Part shown: positions 41,792 through 50,103 of the stretch, in pieces
Numbering within the stretch: the first letter of the stretch is position 1
Layout: the number at the start of each line of letters is the position of its first letter
From: Micromonospora sp. CB01531
GTDB lineage: Bacteria; Actinomycetota; Actinomycetes; Mycobacteriales; Micromonosporaceae
DNA: 64,000 nt
Direction: 5' to 3'
Assembly (NCBI RefSeq): GCF_001905095.1
Contig: NZ_LWLS01000074.1
Coordinates: 19,889 to 83,888, forward strand
Program-made: the position numbers and the translations under genes
The notes under the pieces: model-generated
What the model was told of the DNA's origin: nothing
The model's database searches: none
The model's input: the letters and a program-made list of their open reading frames with translations, nothing else

Positions 41792-44700
41792 ATGCGGCCA
41801 GTGCTTCTGGAGATGACCGGCTTCGGATCGTTCCGTGAGCCGGCGACGGTCGACTTCACCGACGCGAACTTCTTCGCCCTCATCGGCCCAACCGGCGCCG
41901 GCAAATCAACCGTCATCGACGCGATGACCTTCGCACTGTACGGATCGGTGCCGCGCTGGGACGACCGGCGAACCGTCTCGCTGGCGCTGTCACCCGCGGT
42001 GAATAGGGGAGTCGTGCGCCTGGTCTTCGACGTGGGTGCCAGCCGGTACGTCGCCGCGCGCGAACTGCGGCGAACCCGCGTAGGCGTCGGCATCCACAGC
42101 GGCCGACTCGAGCGGTTGATCGATCCCACCCGGCTGGGGTCCATCGATGACGAGACCGAGTTGATCGCGGCCGACGGCAAGGTGAACGCCGCCGTCGAAG
42201 AACTCCTCGGGCTGTCGTTCGACCACTTCTGCTCCTGCGTCGTCCTGCCCCAAGGCGACTTCGCCGAGTTCCTCCACGCCAAGCCAGCCGACCGCCAGAA
42301 GATCCTCACACGCCTGCTCGGAATCGGCCTGTACGAAACCATCGGACAGCGCGCCAACGCCGAAGCGGCCGAGGCCAAGCAGCGAGTCGCTTTCCTCGAT
42401 GAGCAGATCGGCCGCCTCGCCACCGTCACGCCGGAGGCCGTGGGCGAGGCGAACCAACGACTCCAGCAGCTCACCGCACTGAAAGACGAGGTCATCACCG
42501 TCCTGTCCGAACTGACGGCCGCTACAGCAGCGGTCGACGAAGCGCGGCGAAACAACGATCGGATCCGCGAGGAGACGCAACAACTCGGCAGCGTCGCCCT
42601 CCCATCCGACCTTGAGACCCGCGCCGAGCGGCTGGCCGAAGCGACAGGCGCCGCAGATCGGGCCACCGAGGGCTTCGCCGTGGCCGAGAAGGCTGACGAC
42701 ATCGCGAGGGCGACCTTCGAGACGGCGGCCGCGGAACGCGGTTCCCTGGAACACGCGAAGCGCAACCACGCCGAGCGCTCACACCTCGAGCAACAGCTAC
42801 CCGACGCGGAGAACAATCGCGCGGAGGCGGCTAAGACTCTCGCCGCGGTCACCGCTGAACGCGATCTGGCGACGCAGACGGCGGCCGTTGCCCAAGCGGC
42901 GTCAGACACCGCGAAGGCGGCGGCAACGGCCGCGCGGGAACGCGTCGAGACGGTCCGGTCCCAGTACGAGAAGCTCAGCAGGCTGTCCGTTCCGACCGGG
43001 ATAGGCGAAATCCAGGAACGAGAGGTCTCCGCCAAGAGTGCGCTGGCGGCCACCGGCCGACGCCTCGCCGAGGCGGAGGAGGCGGAGTCTGACGCGCGCC
43101 GCGATGTTGAGGCGGCACCCACCCGTAGCGCGCTGGACCAGGCCAAACACCACCACGCCGAGTTGACCAAGTTCGCGGCCGCGGAACCGGACCTGATCAC
43201 CCGGGCCGACCGCGCGCGAGCGGAGGTCACCGCCGGGCAGGCCGCACTCGACGAAGCGATCCGGGCCGTTGACCAGGCTCGGCTGGCCCGCAATGAAGCC
43301 GGGCGCGCCGAAGCCGCGTCGGTACTTCGGCCGCACCTCGTAGCGGGAGAGCCGTGCCCGGTCTGCGAGCATCCGGTGGAGGATCTGCCGGCACCCCTCG
43401 AACACGAGACCGTCGCGGCGACCGAGAAGGCCCTGGCAACCGCCGAACGGCACCGCGACACCGCAGCTCGGCAACACACTGCGGCCCTGGCACAGGAGCA
43501 GAAAGCCACCGATGCGCTTGCCACAGCGCGGGAAAAGACAGCCGAGCTCAGGCGAGCGCTCAACGGCGAATGGGCGGACGAGAGCGCCGTCGACGGCGAG
43601 CTGAGCCGTCTGGACGGCCTGAACGCCAGACTCAAGAGTGCCGGCGTAACCCTCCGCGAGGCTCGGGCTGCTCACGAAGCGGCCGGCCAGGCGGTGGCAA
43701 CGCTTGCGAAGACGTACGCAGCGGCGCGGACAGCACTGACCGCCGCTCGGGATCCACTTGTCTCGCTCGGCGCGCCGTCCGTGGACGGCCTCGACCTAGC
43801 GGACGCCTGGCACACCTTGACGAGCTGGTCCGGCCAGATGGCCGAAGCCGAGGCCAAACTCCTCGACCAAGCCGAAGCCGAGGCGCGCCATGCCGACGCC
43901 GAGTCGTCGTCGATGGCGGCGCGCCTGAAGCAAGCGCATGGGGAGGTCAAACGCCTGGATGCCGCCAGGGTGGCCGCGGAGCGCTCGGATCGAGAAACCG
44001 AACTAAGGCTTCGCAAGATTAACGACCGCATGACGGAACTGACGGAAGCCCTGGCCACGGCGCCGAGCAGTGCCGAGGTCGCGGCCGAGTTGGCTCGAAT
44101 CGACAAGCTCGAGGCTGAAGCCAAGGTCGCACAAGCGGAACTGAAGAAGGCCCGTGCCGGCCGCGACTCGGCTCTTCAAGCGCTCGCATCCTTGAGAGCC
44201 CAGGAGCAGATGGCCTGGAAGGAACTTCGAGCGGCACGGGACTTGCTCGTTCCGCTCGGGGCCCCGCCGGTCCCGGAGGAGGACCTGCGGACCGCCTGGG
44301 CCGAGCTCGTCGGCTGGGCCGAGCAAGAAATCGGCAGCCGAGAGGTGACGTTCGCGACCGCCCGGGCTGCTGTTGCGACGGCGGAGCACCACCGGAGTGA
44401 GAAGGAGCTGGCGCTTGGTCGGGCACTCGAACAGGCCGATATCGCCGTCTCTCCTGCCTCCGCAGCGGATACGGTCTCCGCGGCCGTCGCTGCCGAGCTT
44501 GAGCGGGCGCGCGCCTACGTCCAGAGCCTCGATGCGCAATTGTCCCAGCTGGCCGACCTGCGCTCCAGCCGTGCAAAGTCAGTCGAGGAGCATGCCGTCG
44601 CCAGCACGCTGGGCGGCCTGCTGCGGTCGAACGAGTTTCCCCGTTGGCTCGTAGCATCGGCTCTTGACGTCTTGGTCCAGGACGCCTCGGCGAGCCTCGC

Positions 44701-45100
44701 CGAGCTGTCCGGCGGCGAGTTCAACCTCGCGCATGAGAACGGCGAGTTCGTGGTGATCGACCACAACAACGCCGACCTGCCTCGGCCAGTGAAAACCCTC
44801 TCCGGTGGCGAGACGTTCCAGGCGAGCTTGGCGCTGGCGCTCGCCCTCTCGGCGCAGATCACCACGTTGGCCGCGGCCGGCTCGGCCCGGCTGGACTCGA
44901 TCTTCCTGGACGAGGGGTTCGGTACGCTCGACGAGGAGACCCTGGAGACAGTCGCCAACACGCTGGAGAACCTCGCCAGCCAGGGCGATCGCATGGTCGG
45001 AGTAATCAGCCATGTAAGCGCCCTGGCCGACCGTGTCCCCGTGAAGTTCCGAGTAAGCCGCGATCAGTTCGGCTCAGCCATCATGAAGGACAACCTCTGA
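41792..45100 (+). CDS. sbcC: SbcC/Rad50-type ATPase subunit (1102 aa)
   Basis: ATG 41792 lies 10 bases after the sbcD stop, with AAGGGG as ribosome-binding site. Walker A GPTGAGKS (32-39), QGDFAEFLHA typical of SbcC, two long Ala/Glu/Arg coiled coils around a zinc hook CPVC (522-525), signature LSGGE (1003-1007) and Walker B FLDEGFGTLDEE near the C-terminus. Functions with SbcD as ATP-dependent dsDNA exonuclease and hairpin endonuclease; the coiled coils dimerise through zinc. It ends the five-gene operon; the Wadjet locus starts 317 bases later. Confidence 0.93.
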   Translation: MRPVLLEMTGFGSFREPATVDFTDANFFALIGPTGAGKSTVIDAMTFALYGSVPRWDDRRTVSLALSPAVNRGVVRLVFDVGASRYVAARELRRTRVGVGIHSGRLERLIDPTRLGSIDDETELIAADGKVNAAVEELLGLSFDHFCSCVVLPQGDFAEFLHAKPADRQKILTRLLGIGLYETIGQRANAEAAEAKQRVAFLDEQIGRLATVTPEAVGEANQRLQQLTALKDEVITVLSELTAATAAVDEARRNNDRIREETQQLGSVALPSDLETRAERLAEATGAADRATEGFAVAEKADDIARATFETAAAERGSLEHAKRNHAERSHLEQQLPDAENNRAEAAKTLAAVTAERDLATQTAAVAQAASDTAKAAATAARERVETVRSQYEKLSRLSVPTGIGEIQEREVSAKSALAATGRRLAEAEEAESDARRDVEAAPTRSALDQAKHHHAELTKFAAAEPDLITRADRARAEVTAGQAALDEAIRAVDQARLARNEAGRAEAASVLRPHLVAGEPCPVCEHPVEDLPAPLEHETVAATEKALATAERHRDTAARQHTAALAQEQKATDALATAREKTAELRRALNGEWADESAVDGELSRLDGLNARLKSAGVTLREARAAHEAAGQAVATLAKTYAAARTALTAARDPLVSLGAPSVDGLDLADAWHTLTSWSGQMAEAEAKLLDQAEAEARHADAESSSMAARLKQAHGEVKRLDAARVAAERSDRETELRLRKINDRMTELTEALATAPSSAEVAAELARIDKLEAEAKVAQAELKKARAGRDSALQALASLRAQEQMAWKELRAARDLLVPLGAPPVPEEDLRTAWAELVGWAEQEIGSREVTFATARAAVATAEHHRSEKELALGRALEQADIAVSPASAADTVSAAVAAELERARAYVQSLDAQLSQLADLRSSRAKSVEEHAVASTLGGLLRSNEFPRWLVASALDVLVQDASASLAELSGGEFNLAHENGEFVVIDHNNADLPRPVKTLSGGETFQASLALALALSAQITTLAAAGSARLDSIFLDEGFGTLDEETLETVANTLENLASQGDRMVGVISHVSALADRVPVKFRVSRDQFGSAIMKDNL

Positions 45101-45417
45101 ACAGTTGGAGGGCATCCACCGGCCAAGGTCGTAGCCGTGGTTGTCGAGGTGCTTACCGACCAGGTCCAGCATCTGGCCGGCCGCGATATGCACCAGCTAC
45201 GAGCCGGCGGCCCGCATGTGCGCCGTGCTGATGGTCCGGCTGGTGCCATGAGTGATCAGCTGATCATGGCCGAGTAGGTCACCCCGGCGCCTTTACCGAG
45301 CCGGATGTGACGGTGCGCGCTCCTATGCTCGCGTAGCGGTTCGTGTTCGGCCTGGCGAGCGCGTCTGGTGCCCGGCCCGAGCGCGAGCCCTGGGATGTGG
45401 TGTGGAAGGGGATGTAA
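45101..45417. other. Gap between sbcC and the Wadjet locus, with a 14-bp palindrome
   Basis: No convincing gene is seen. A perfect palindrome TGATCAGCTGATCA sits at 45253-45266. On the minus strand short protein-like scraps (LITHGTSRTISTAHMRAAGS, MLDLVGKHLDNHGYDLG) separated by stops hint at a decayed gene. GGAAGGGG at the right end serves the next start codon. The region probably holds the promoter of jetA, but no clear -10/-35 pair was found. Confidence 0.45.
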
Positions 45418-45894
45418 GTGCGGCCGGACGGCGCAGAGCTCGACGATAATGAGGAACGGTCGGCTGAGGGCCCGGATCTGTGGCAGCTGGCCGGGCTGCC
45501 TGGCGGGTTGTTGCAGGCCAGCTATCTGACAAGCCGGTTCTCGGCCCAGTACCGGCTGATCGTCGATGTGCTGCTCGCCGAGCAGGAGCACACCCTGACC
45601 GGGGTCGCGGCCACTGAACTGCCCGGGCTACTGCGCCGCCGTCTGCAGGTGCTGGGTGTCGATCCGGGGCTCCTCGACGACCCGGCGTTCAAGCTGAAGG
45701 ATCGGATGGGCCGTCTCGAACGGTGGGGTGTCGTCTACCGGTTCCAGGACAAAGCGGTCCGAGACGCGGAGTTCGTTCTCGACCGGGACCGGTACCAGCT
45801 GACCGAGACCGTCGCGGAACTACACCGGGCGATCACGTCCCTCGGCGACGACACCGCCGCAGCCGCCGCTGCAACCCTTGCCCCGGGATCCTGA
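45418..45894 (+). CDS. jetA (part 1): Wadjet II JetA, N-terminal part (DUF2397-like winged helix)
   Basis: A 158-aa product from GTG 45418 with GGAAGGGG upstream. SYLTSRFSAQYRLIVDVLLA then LRRRLQVLGVDP and LERWGVVYRFQDK resemble the N-terminal winged-helix part of TIGR02677/DUF2397 kleisin-like proteins, in which a first domain contacts the SMC subunit. It stops at 45894 in TGATG, which also starts the second part. In other systems these two parts form one protein of about 500 residues; together they are 521 here. It is either a natural split gene with coupled translation or an old frameshift. Confidence 0.6.
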   Translation: MRPDGAELDDNEERSAEGPDLWQLAGLPGGLLQASYLTSRFSAQYRLIVDVLLAEQEHTLTGVAATELPGLLRRRLQVLGVDPGLLDDPAFKLKDRMGRLERWGVVYRFQDKAVRDAEFVLDRDRYQLTETVAELHRAITSLGDDTAAAAAATLAPGS

Positions 45895-46985
45895 TGGCCA
45901 ACCTGTCCCTGCTGTACGAAAGCGCAGAGGCGGGTCCGACGGAGGCGGCGGGGGCCTGGTCCGTGATCGCGACGACGCACCAGTCAATGGTGAAGGCCGC
46001 CGCAGGGTGGCAGGCTCGGCTCGCCGGTGCGCTCGCTGGCCCGCCGACACTTGAGAAGATCACCACGGTCCAGGAGACCCTGCGCCGTTATGTGGATATG
46101 TGGGGCGCCGGCGTCGACACGCACTCAGAAGCGATCATCAATCTCGCGGCGAAGCTCGCGTCGCTGTCGATACCGGCGTGGCGGCGCATCGCTGTGCACA
46201 CCCTCGGCGCGAACGCGGACGAGCCAGCGATCGAAGCGCTCGTCAGCGCCCACCTGCTCACCCTAGAGACGCTGCGCCGCTGGTTCGACGGACCGGACTG
46301 CCAGGCCCGCAGACTACGCCGACAGATGCGCGACACGATCGGGCCGCTGTTGCGCGGGCAGCGGACCTTAGCCGCCGTCGGCGGGCACGTCTCTCGCCGA
46401 GCGGAACTCATCGATCTGGCCACGCGCCTGGAGTCGACCGCGGACGACGACGCCGCCTGGCGGCTGTGGTGCAGCTCGACCGGGCTATTCTCCGCCCGGC
46501 ATCTGCCGGGCGCGGGGGACCCACCGGCGGGCAACCCCGGCGCGGTGTCGTTCTGGGATGCCGATCCGGTCCCCGTGGAGGCCCGCCTGCGCAAGCAGGG
46601 CCCGAAAGCAACGACCGGGACCGCAGCGCGGATTCCCGACCGGACCGGCGCGAAACGCGCTGCCCGCGAACGGGCCGCACGGGCCGCCGCGCAGGCCGCG
46701 ATCACCGAATCGGCAATTCTCGCCCGCTCCGGGCAACGGCTGTCGCAGTGGCGGGACCTGACCACCGCCGAACTGCAAATGCTGCTGGTCCTGCTCGGCG
46801 CGGTCGCCGCCGCCCAACCGGACGGCACCGGCCGGCGATCTGCGACCACCGGAGACGCCCGGTGGCTCCTGCGCGCCGACCCACCGGAGGACGGTGCGCC
46901 GGCCGCCGTCGTGCACACGCCGGACGGCCGGCTGGTACACCCCGACATCGTCCTGCACATCACCCCAGCCGGGAGCCGGCCGTGA
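45894..46985 (+). CDS. jetA (part 2): Wadjet II JetA, C-terminal part (DUF2397)
   Basis: ATG 45894 overlaps the preceding stop. The 363-aa helical protein (LSIPAWRRIAVHTLGANADE, VGGHVSRRAELIDLATRLES, DDAAWRLWCSSTGLFSARHL) has the character of the middle and C-terminal part of DUF2397 proteins. An Arg/Ala-rich helix (GAKRAARERAARAAAQAAIT) follows, and the C-terminus LLRADPPEDGAPAAVVHTPD then GRLVHPDI is a small beta domain. It should bridge the SMC heads as a kleisin. GTGA overlap with jetB shows operon coupling. Confidence 0.7.
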   Translation: MANLSLLYESAEAGPTEAAGAWSVIATTHQSMVKAAAGWQARLAGALAGPPTLEKITTVQETLRRYVDMWGAGVDTHSEAIINLAAKLASLSIPAWRRIAVHTLGANADEPAIEALVSAHLLTLETLRRWFDGPDCQARRLRRQMRDTIGPLLRGQRTLAAVGGHVSRRAELIDLATRLESTADDDAAWRLWCSSTGLFSARHLPGAGDPPAGNPGAVSFWDADPVPVEARLRKQGPKATTGTAARIPDRTGAKRAARERAARAAAQAAITESAILARSGQRLSQWRDLTTAELQMLLVLLGAVAAAQPDGTGRRSATTGDARWLLRADPPEDGAPAAVVHTPDGRLVHPDIVLHITPAGSRP

Positions 46986-48148
46986 ACACATCTACCTCCG
47001 CGTCCGTACGGGAGGCGCAGCAGGCGTTCCTCGGTCTGCTCGCCCAGCCACTGGTTACTCCGGCCACGAACCGGGTCCTGCACCGACACGTCCTGCGCCA
47101 CCAGCGACAGATCACCGAGCATGCCCGTCGGGCCGGGTACCGGATCCAGCGGGTCGGCCGGGCCGTACGCCTGATCCGGATTCCGATCACCGGGACCGTT
47201 ACGGCCCCACCCCGCCCTGCGGACGCACCTGGCCGACGGCTGCTCTCGCTCGTCTGCTGCCTAGCCGCATGCTGCGAGGAGATCTCCGGGACGGTGACGC
47301 TGCAGCGGCTGTCCGACATGGTCCGGGACTTGACCTCCGCGCCCGGGGTCACCGTCACCGGCTACGACCCGGAGCAAAAACCGCAGCGTCGCCTGCTGCG
47401 TGACGCGGCTGCCCTGCTCGCCAGGTGGGGCGTGCTGCGCCGCCGGACTAGCGACGAGAAGATGCTCTACGACTGGACCGAAGACGGGGCCGGGCCTGGT
47501 GCCGGCTACGAGGTTGACCGGGACGCGCTGCTGCTGTTGACCAGCCCTGATGTGCTCGCCGCTGCCGTGCAACCGCAGGACACCGACGCCGAGCAGATCG
47601 CCGCAACCCGTACAGTCCGGCAGTTGCGTGCCCTGCTGGAAACTCCAGCCGTCATGTACGCGGATCTGGACGAGCAAGACGCGGACGCGTTGCGTAAGGC
47701 CCGCGGGCTGCGCACCGCCGACCTCGCGCAGATGACCGGCGGGACGGTCGAGGCCCGCGCCGAAGGTCTCGTCCTCGTGCTGCCCGACGACCCCGATCTG
47801 TCGCCGACCGTGGCCGACTGGCCGCGCGCGCGAGCGGCTGATTGGGTGGCGCTGTTGATGGCTGACCTTGCTGGACGGCATGGCACCCGTACCGCGTCCG
47901 GCACGGTGGTACTCACCGACAGGCAGGTGGACGAGGTCGTCGAAGACCTGATCGGCTGGCGCGGCGAGTACATGTCCAAGGACCAGAAGACCGTGCCCGG
48001 CACGGTCCGCGCCGACGCGGAAACGATCCTGACCGAGCTCGGCCTGCTGCACGTCAGCCCAGACCAGTCATGGACTCTGTCCCCGGCCGCGGGCCGGTAT
48101 CGCGACCCTGACATCACCCTCATCGACCCATCGGAGACGACCCGATGA
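46982..48148 (+). CDS. jetB: Wadjet II JetB (DUF2398, TIGR02678 family)
   Basis: A 388-aa protein from GTG 46982. AQQAFLGLLAQPLVTPATNR and RLLSLVCCLAACCEE followed by LLRDAAALLARWGVLRRRTS are typical of the tandem winged-helix DUF2398 proteins that flank TIGR02677 and TIGR02680 genes. C-terminal EVVEDLIGWRGEYMSKDQKT matches the conserved end. It acts as the KITE-like subunit that binds the kleisin. Overlaps at both ends (GTGA, ATGA). Confidence 0.88.
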   Translation: MNTSTSASVREAQQAFLGLLAQPLVTPATNRVLHRHVLRHQRQITEHARRAGYRIQRVGRAVRLIRIPITGTVTAPPRPADAPGRRLLSLVCCLAACCEEISGTVTLQRLSDMVRDLTSAPGVTVTGYDPEQKPQRRLLRDAAALLARWGVLRRRTSDEKMLYDWTEDGAGPGAGYEVDRDALLLLTSPDVLAAAVQPQDTDAEQIAATRTVRQLRALLETPAVMYADLDEQDADALRKARGLRTADLAQMTGGTVEARAEGLVLVLPDDPDLSPTVADWPRARAADWVALLMADLAGRHGTRTASGTVVLTDRQVDEVVEDLIGWRGEYMSKDQKTVPGTVRADAETILTELGLLHVSPDQSWTLSPAAGRYRDPDITLIDPSETTR

Positions 48149-50103
48149 CCACGACCGACCTGCCGACCCCAGGCCCGGCCGCCACCGACACGCAGCTGGC
48201 CGCGTGGCGCGACGCGGTCACCACCGCCGGCCTGCCCGACCCGGCCCGCCCCCGCTGGCAGGTACTGCGCGCCGGGGTAGTCGGCCTGTGGGAGTTCGAC
48301 GTGGCCGAGTACTGGTTCGCCGACGGCCGCGCCCAGTTCGTCGGGCAGAACCAGTCCGGCAAGTCGACGCTCATGGCGCTGACGACCCTCCTCATGCTTG
48401 CCGGCAGCCTCGACCGCAAATACGTCGACACGTTCGGCCAGTCCGACAAGGAGTACCGGTACTACGTCGAACCGGTCGCCGACGACCGCGACCGGCGGGA
48501 TGCCTCCGCCTCCACGAACCGCGGCTGGGCCTGGGTCGAATACGGCCGAATCGGCCCGCTCGGCACGCCGGAATTCTTCACCACCATGCTGTACACCCAG
48601 ACCAAACGCGGCGTGGCGCAGATGACCCGCGCATGGGTCGTCTGCCACGGCACCGCCCGGGTCCGCGCCGGCCTAGACCTCGCCGCAGGCCAGGCGGTCA
48701 CCGAACCCAAAGCCCTCGAAGCCATCGACAGCGTCACTGTGTACCCAAAGGGCCAGACCTACGCCGAGCGGCTCGCCACTGACCTGTTCGGGTTCGACGA
48801 CACCGACCGGTACGCGACCGTGATCGAGATGCTCAAGGTGCTACGCACCCCACACCTGGGGCAGAAACTCAACCCTGATTGGTTCACCTCCCAGATCCGC
48901 TCGGCGCTGCCACCAGTTGCAAAGAGCGAGGTGACCGAACTCGCCCACGGCTGGCAGGAACTCGAACAGCTGGCCCGCGATCGGGACTCGGCCGAGGAGG
49001 CCCGCAAAGCAATCGCCGTCTACCTCACACGGGCATGGCGACCGTGGGCCGACGCCGTCCTCCGTCTGCACGCCGACACCCTGATCGCCGCCGACACCGG
49101 TGTCACAGAGGCACGCGCGCAGGTCGGCGCCGCGAAGGCCGACCTGGACGACGCCCGCAAACGCCTGGACGAGGAGGCGAGAAACACCCAGCACCTCGAA
49201 GAAGCTCGCGACCGTACGCGCACGGAACTGATGCAGTTGCTGCGCTCCGCGGCGTACACGACCGCGGTAGAGCGGGCCAACGATGCCAAGCGGCTGCGCA
49301 CGGAAGCGAATGCGGCGAAACGCCGCGCGGAGAAAGCCGCCGCTCGCCTTGAACGGACCCGCGCTGAACTCGAAGCGGCCAAGTCCGAGCAGGAGAAAGC
49401 CGACGAAGAACACGGAAACGCTGAGCAGGAGCTGAACCTCGCCGCCCGCCGTGCGGCCGAGACAGCGACCGGTGCCAGGCTCGGCGACCAGGTTCCGCAG
49501 TGGGCAGCATCCGGCGACGTCGACCGGTTCGACGCAGCGATCACCGCCCGCCGCGCCCACGTCGGCACGCTGCGGAAACTGATCCGCGCCGCGAGCAGAG
49601 CGTCCTCGGCCTGGCAGGCCCTCGACGACGTGGCTCAGAAGGCGCAGGAGCAGCTCAAGGAACGGATCGAGGCAGCGGAGGCCACCGAGCAAGCCTTGGC
49701 GCAGGCGTTGCAGATCCTGTCCGACGGTCTGGAGCGCTGGGCGACAACACTCGGCGATGTGTGCCCGCCGGTCGAGGTTCGCGACGCGTGGATCACCGCC
49801 GTTACGGCCCAGGCGGGAACGCTCCGGCCACGGGAGGTACTGACCGGCCTGCTGACCCGGGAGTGGCTCGACCCAGCGACCGGGCCCCTCACCATCCGCG
49901 TCGCTGAACTACGGGCTGCAGCGAAACTGCAGCCGCCCGCGCCGCCGAAGCCGAACGCGACGCTGACGCACTCGAAAGTGCCGGCGACCCGATGCCCGAT
50001 CCGCCAGTGCGGTGGATCCGTCGTGACCGGCCGTCATTCCCGTCCGGTGCCGGCGCCCCGCTGTGGCGTCTGGTCGACCCGGTCGACGGTCTCGACCCAG
50101 TAG
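48145..50103 (+). CDS. jetC (part 1): Wadjet II JetC SMC ATPase, N-terminal part before a frameshift
   Basis: ATG 48145 overlaps the jetB stop. RWQVLRAGVVGLWEFDVAEY then FVGQNQSGKSTLM with Walker A GQNQSGKS (67-74), QSDKEYRYYVE and GWAWVEYGRI are hallmarks of TIGR02680/JetC. Long coiled coils follow. After residue about 595 the frame becomes Pro/Arg-rich (PPAPPKPNATLTHSKVPATR) and stops at 50103, while the natural continuation is in another frame. A one-base loss near 49930, in CTGCAGCCGCCCGCG, explains this. JetC forms the ring-shaped motor that extrudes plasmid DNA. Confidence 0.85.
   Translation: MTTTDLPTPGPAATDTQLAAWRDAVTTAGLPDPARPRWQVLRAGVVGLWEFDVAEYWFADGRAQFVGQNQSGKSTLMALTTLLMLAGSLDRKYVDTFGQSDKEYRYYVEPVADDRDRRDASASTNRGWAWVEYGRIGPLGTPEFFTTMLYTQTKRGVAQMTRAWVVCHGTARVRAGLDLAAGQAVTEPKALEAIDSVTVYPKGQTYAERLATDLFGFDDTDRYATVIEMLKVLRTPHLGQKLNPDWFTSQIRSALPPVAKSEVTELAHGWQELEQLARDRDSAEEARKAIAVYLTRAWRPWADAVLRLHADTLIAADTGVTEARAQVGAAKADLDDARKRLDEEARNTQHLEEARDRTRTELMQLLRSAAYTTAVERANDAKRLRTEANAAKRRAEKAAARLERTRAELEAAKSEQEKADEEHGNAEQELNLAARRAAETATGARLGDQVPQWAASGDVDRFDAAITARRAHVGTLRKLIRAASRASSAWQALDDVAQKAQEQLKERIEAAEATEQALAQALQILSDGLERWATTLGDVCPPVEVRDAWITAVTAQAGTLRPREVLTGLLTREWLDPATGPLTIRVAELRAAAKLQPPAPPKPNATLTHSKVPATRCPIRQCGGSVVTGRHSRPVPAPRCGVWSTRSTVSTQ

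Noticed and set aside
45064..45249. 61-codon minus-strand frame after sbcC
   Set aside because: Cys/Trp/Thr-rich, overlaps the sbcC end, no ribosome-binding site.
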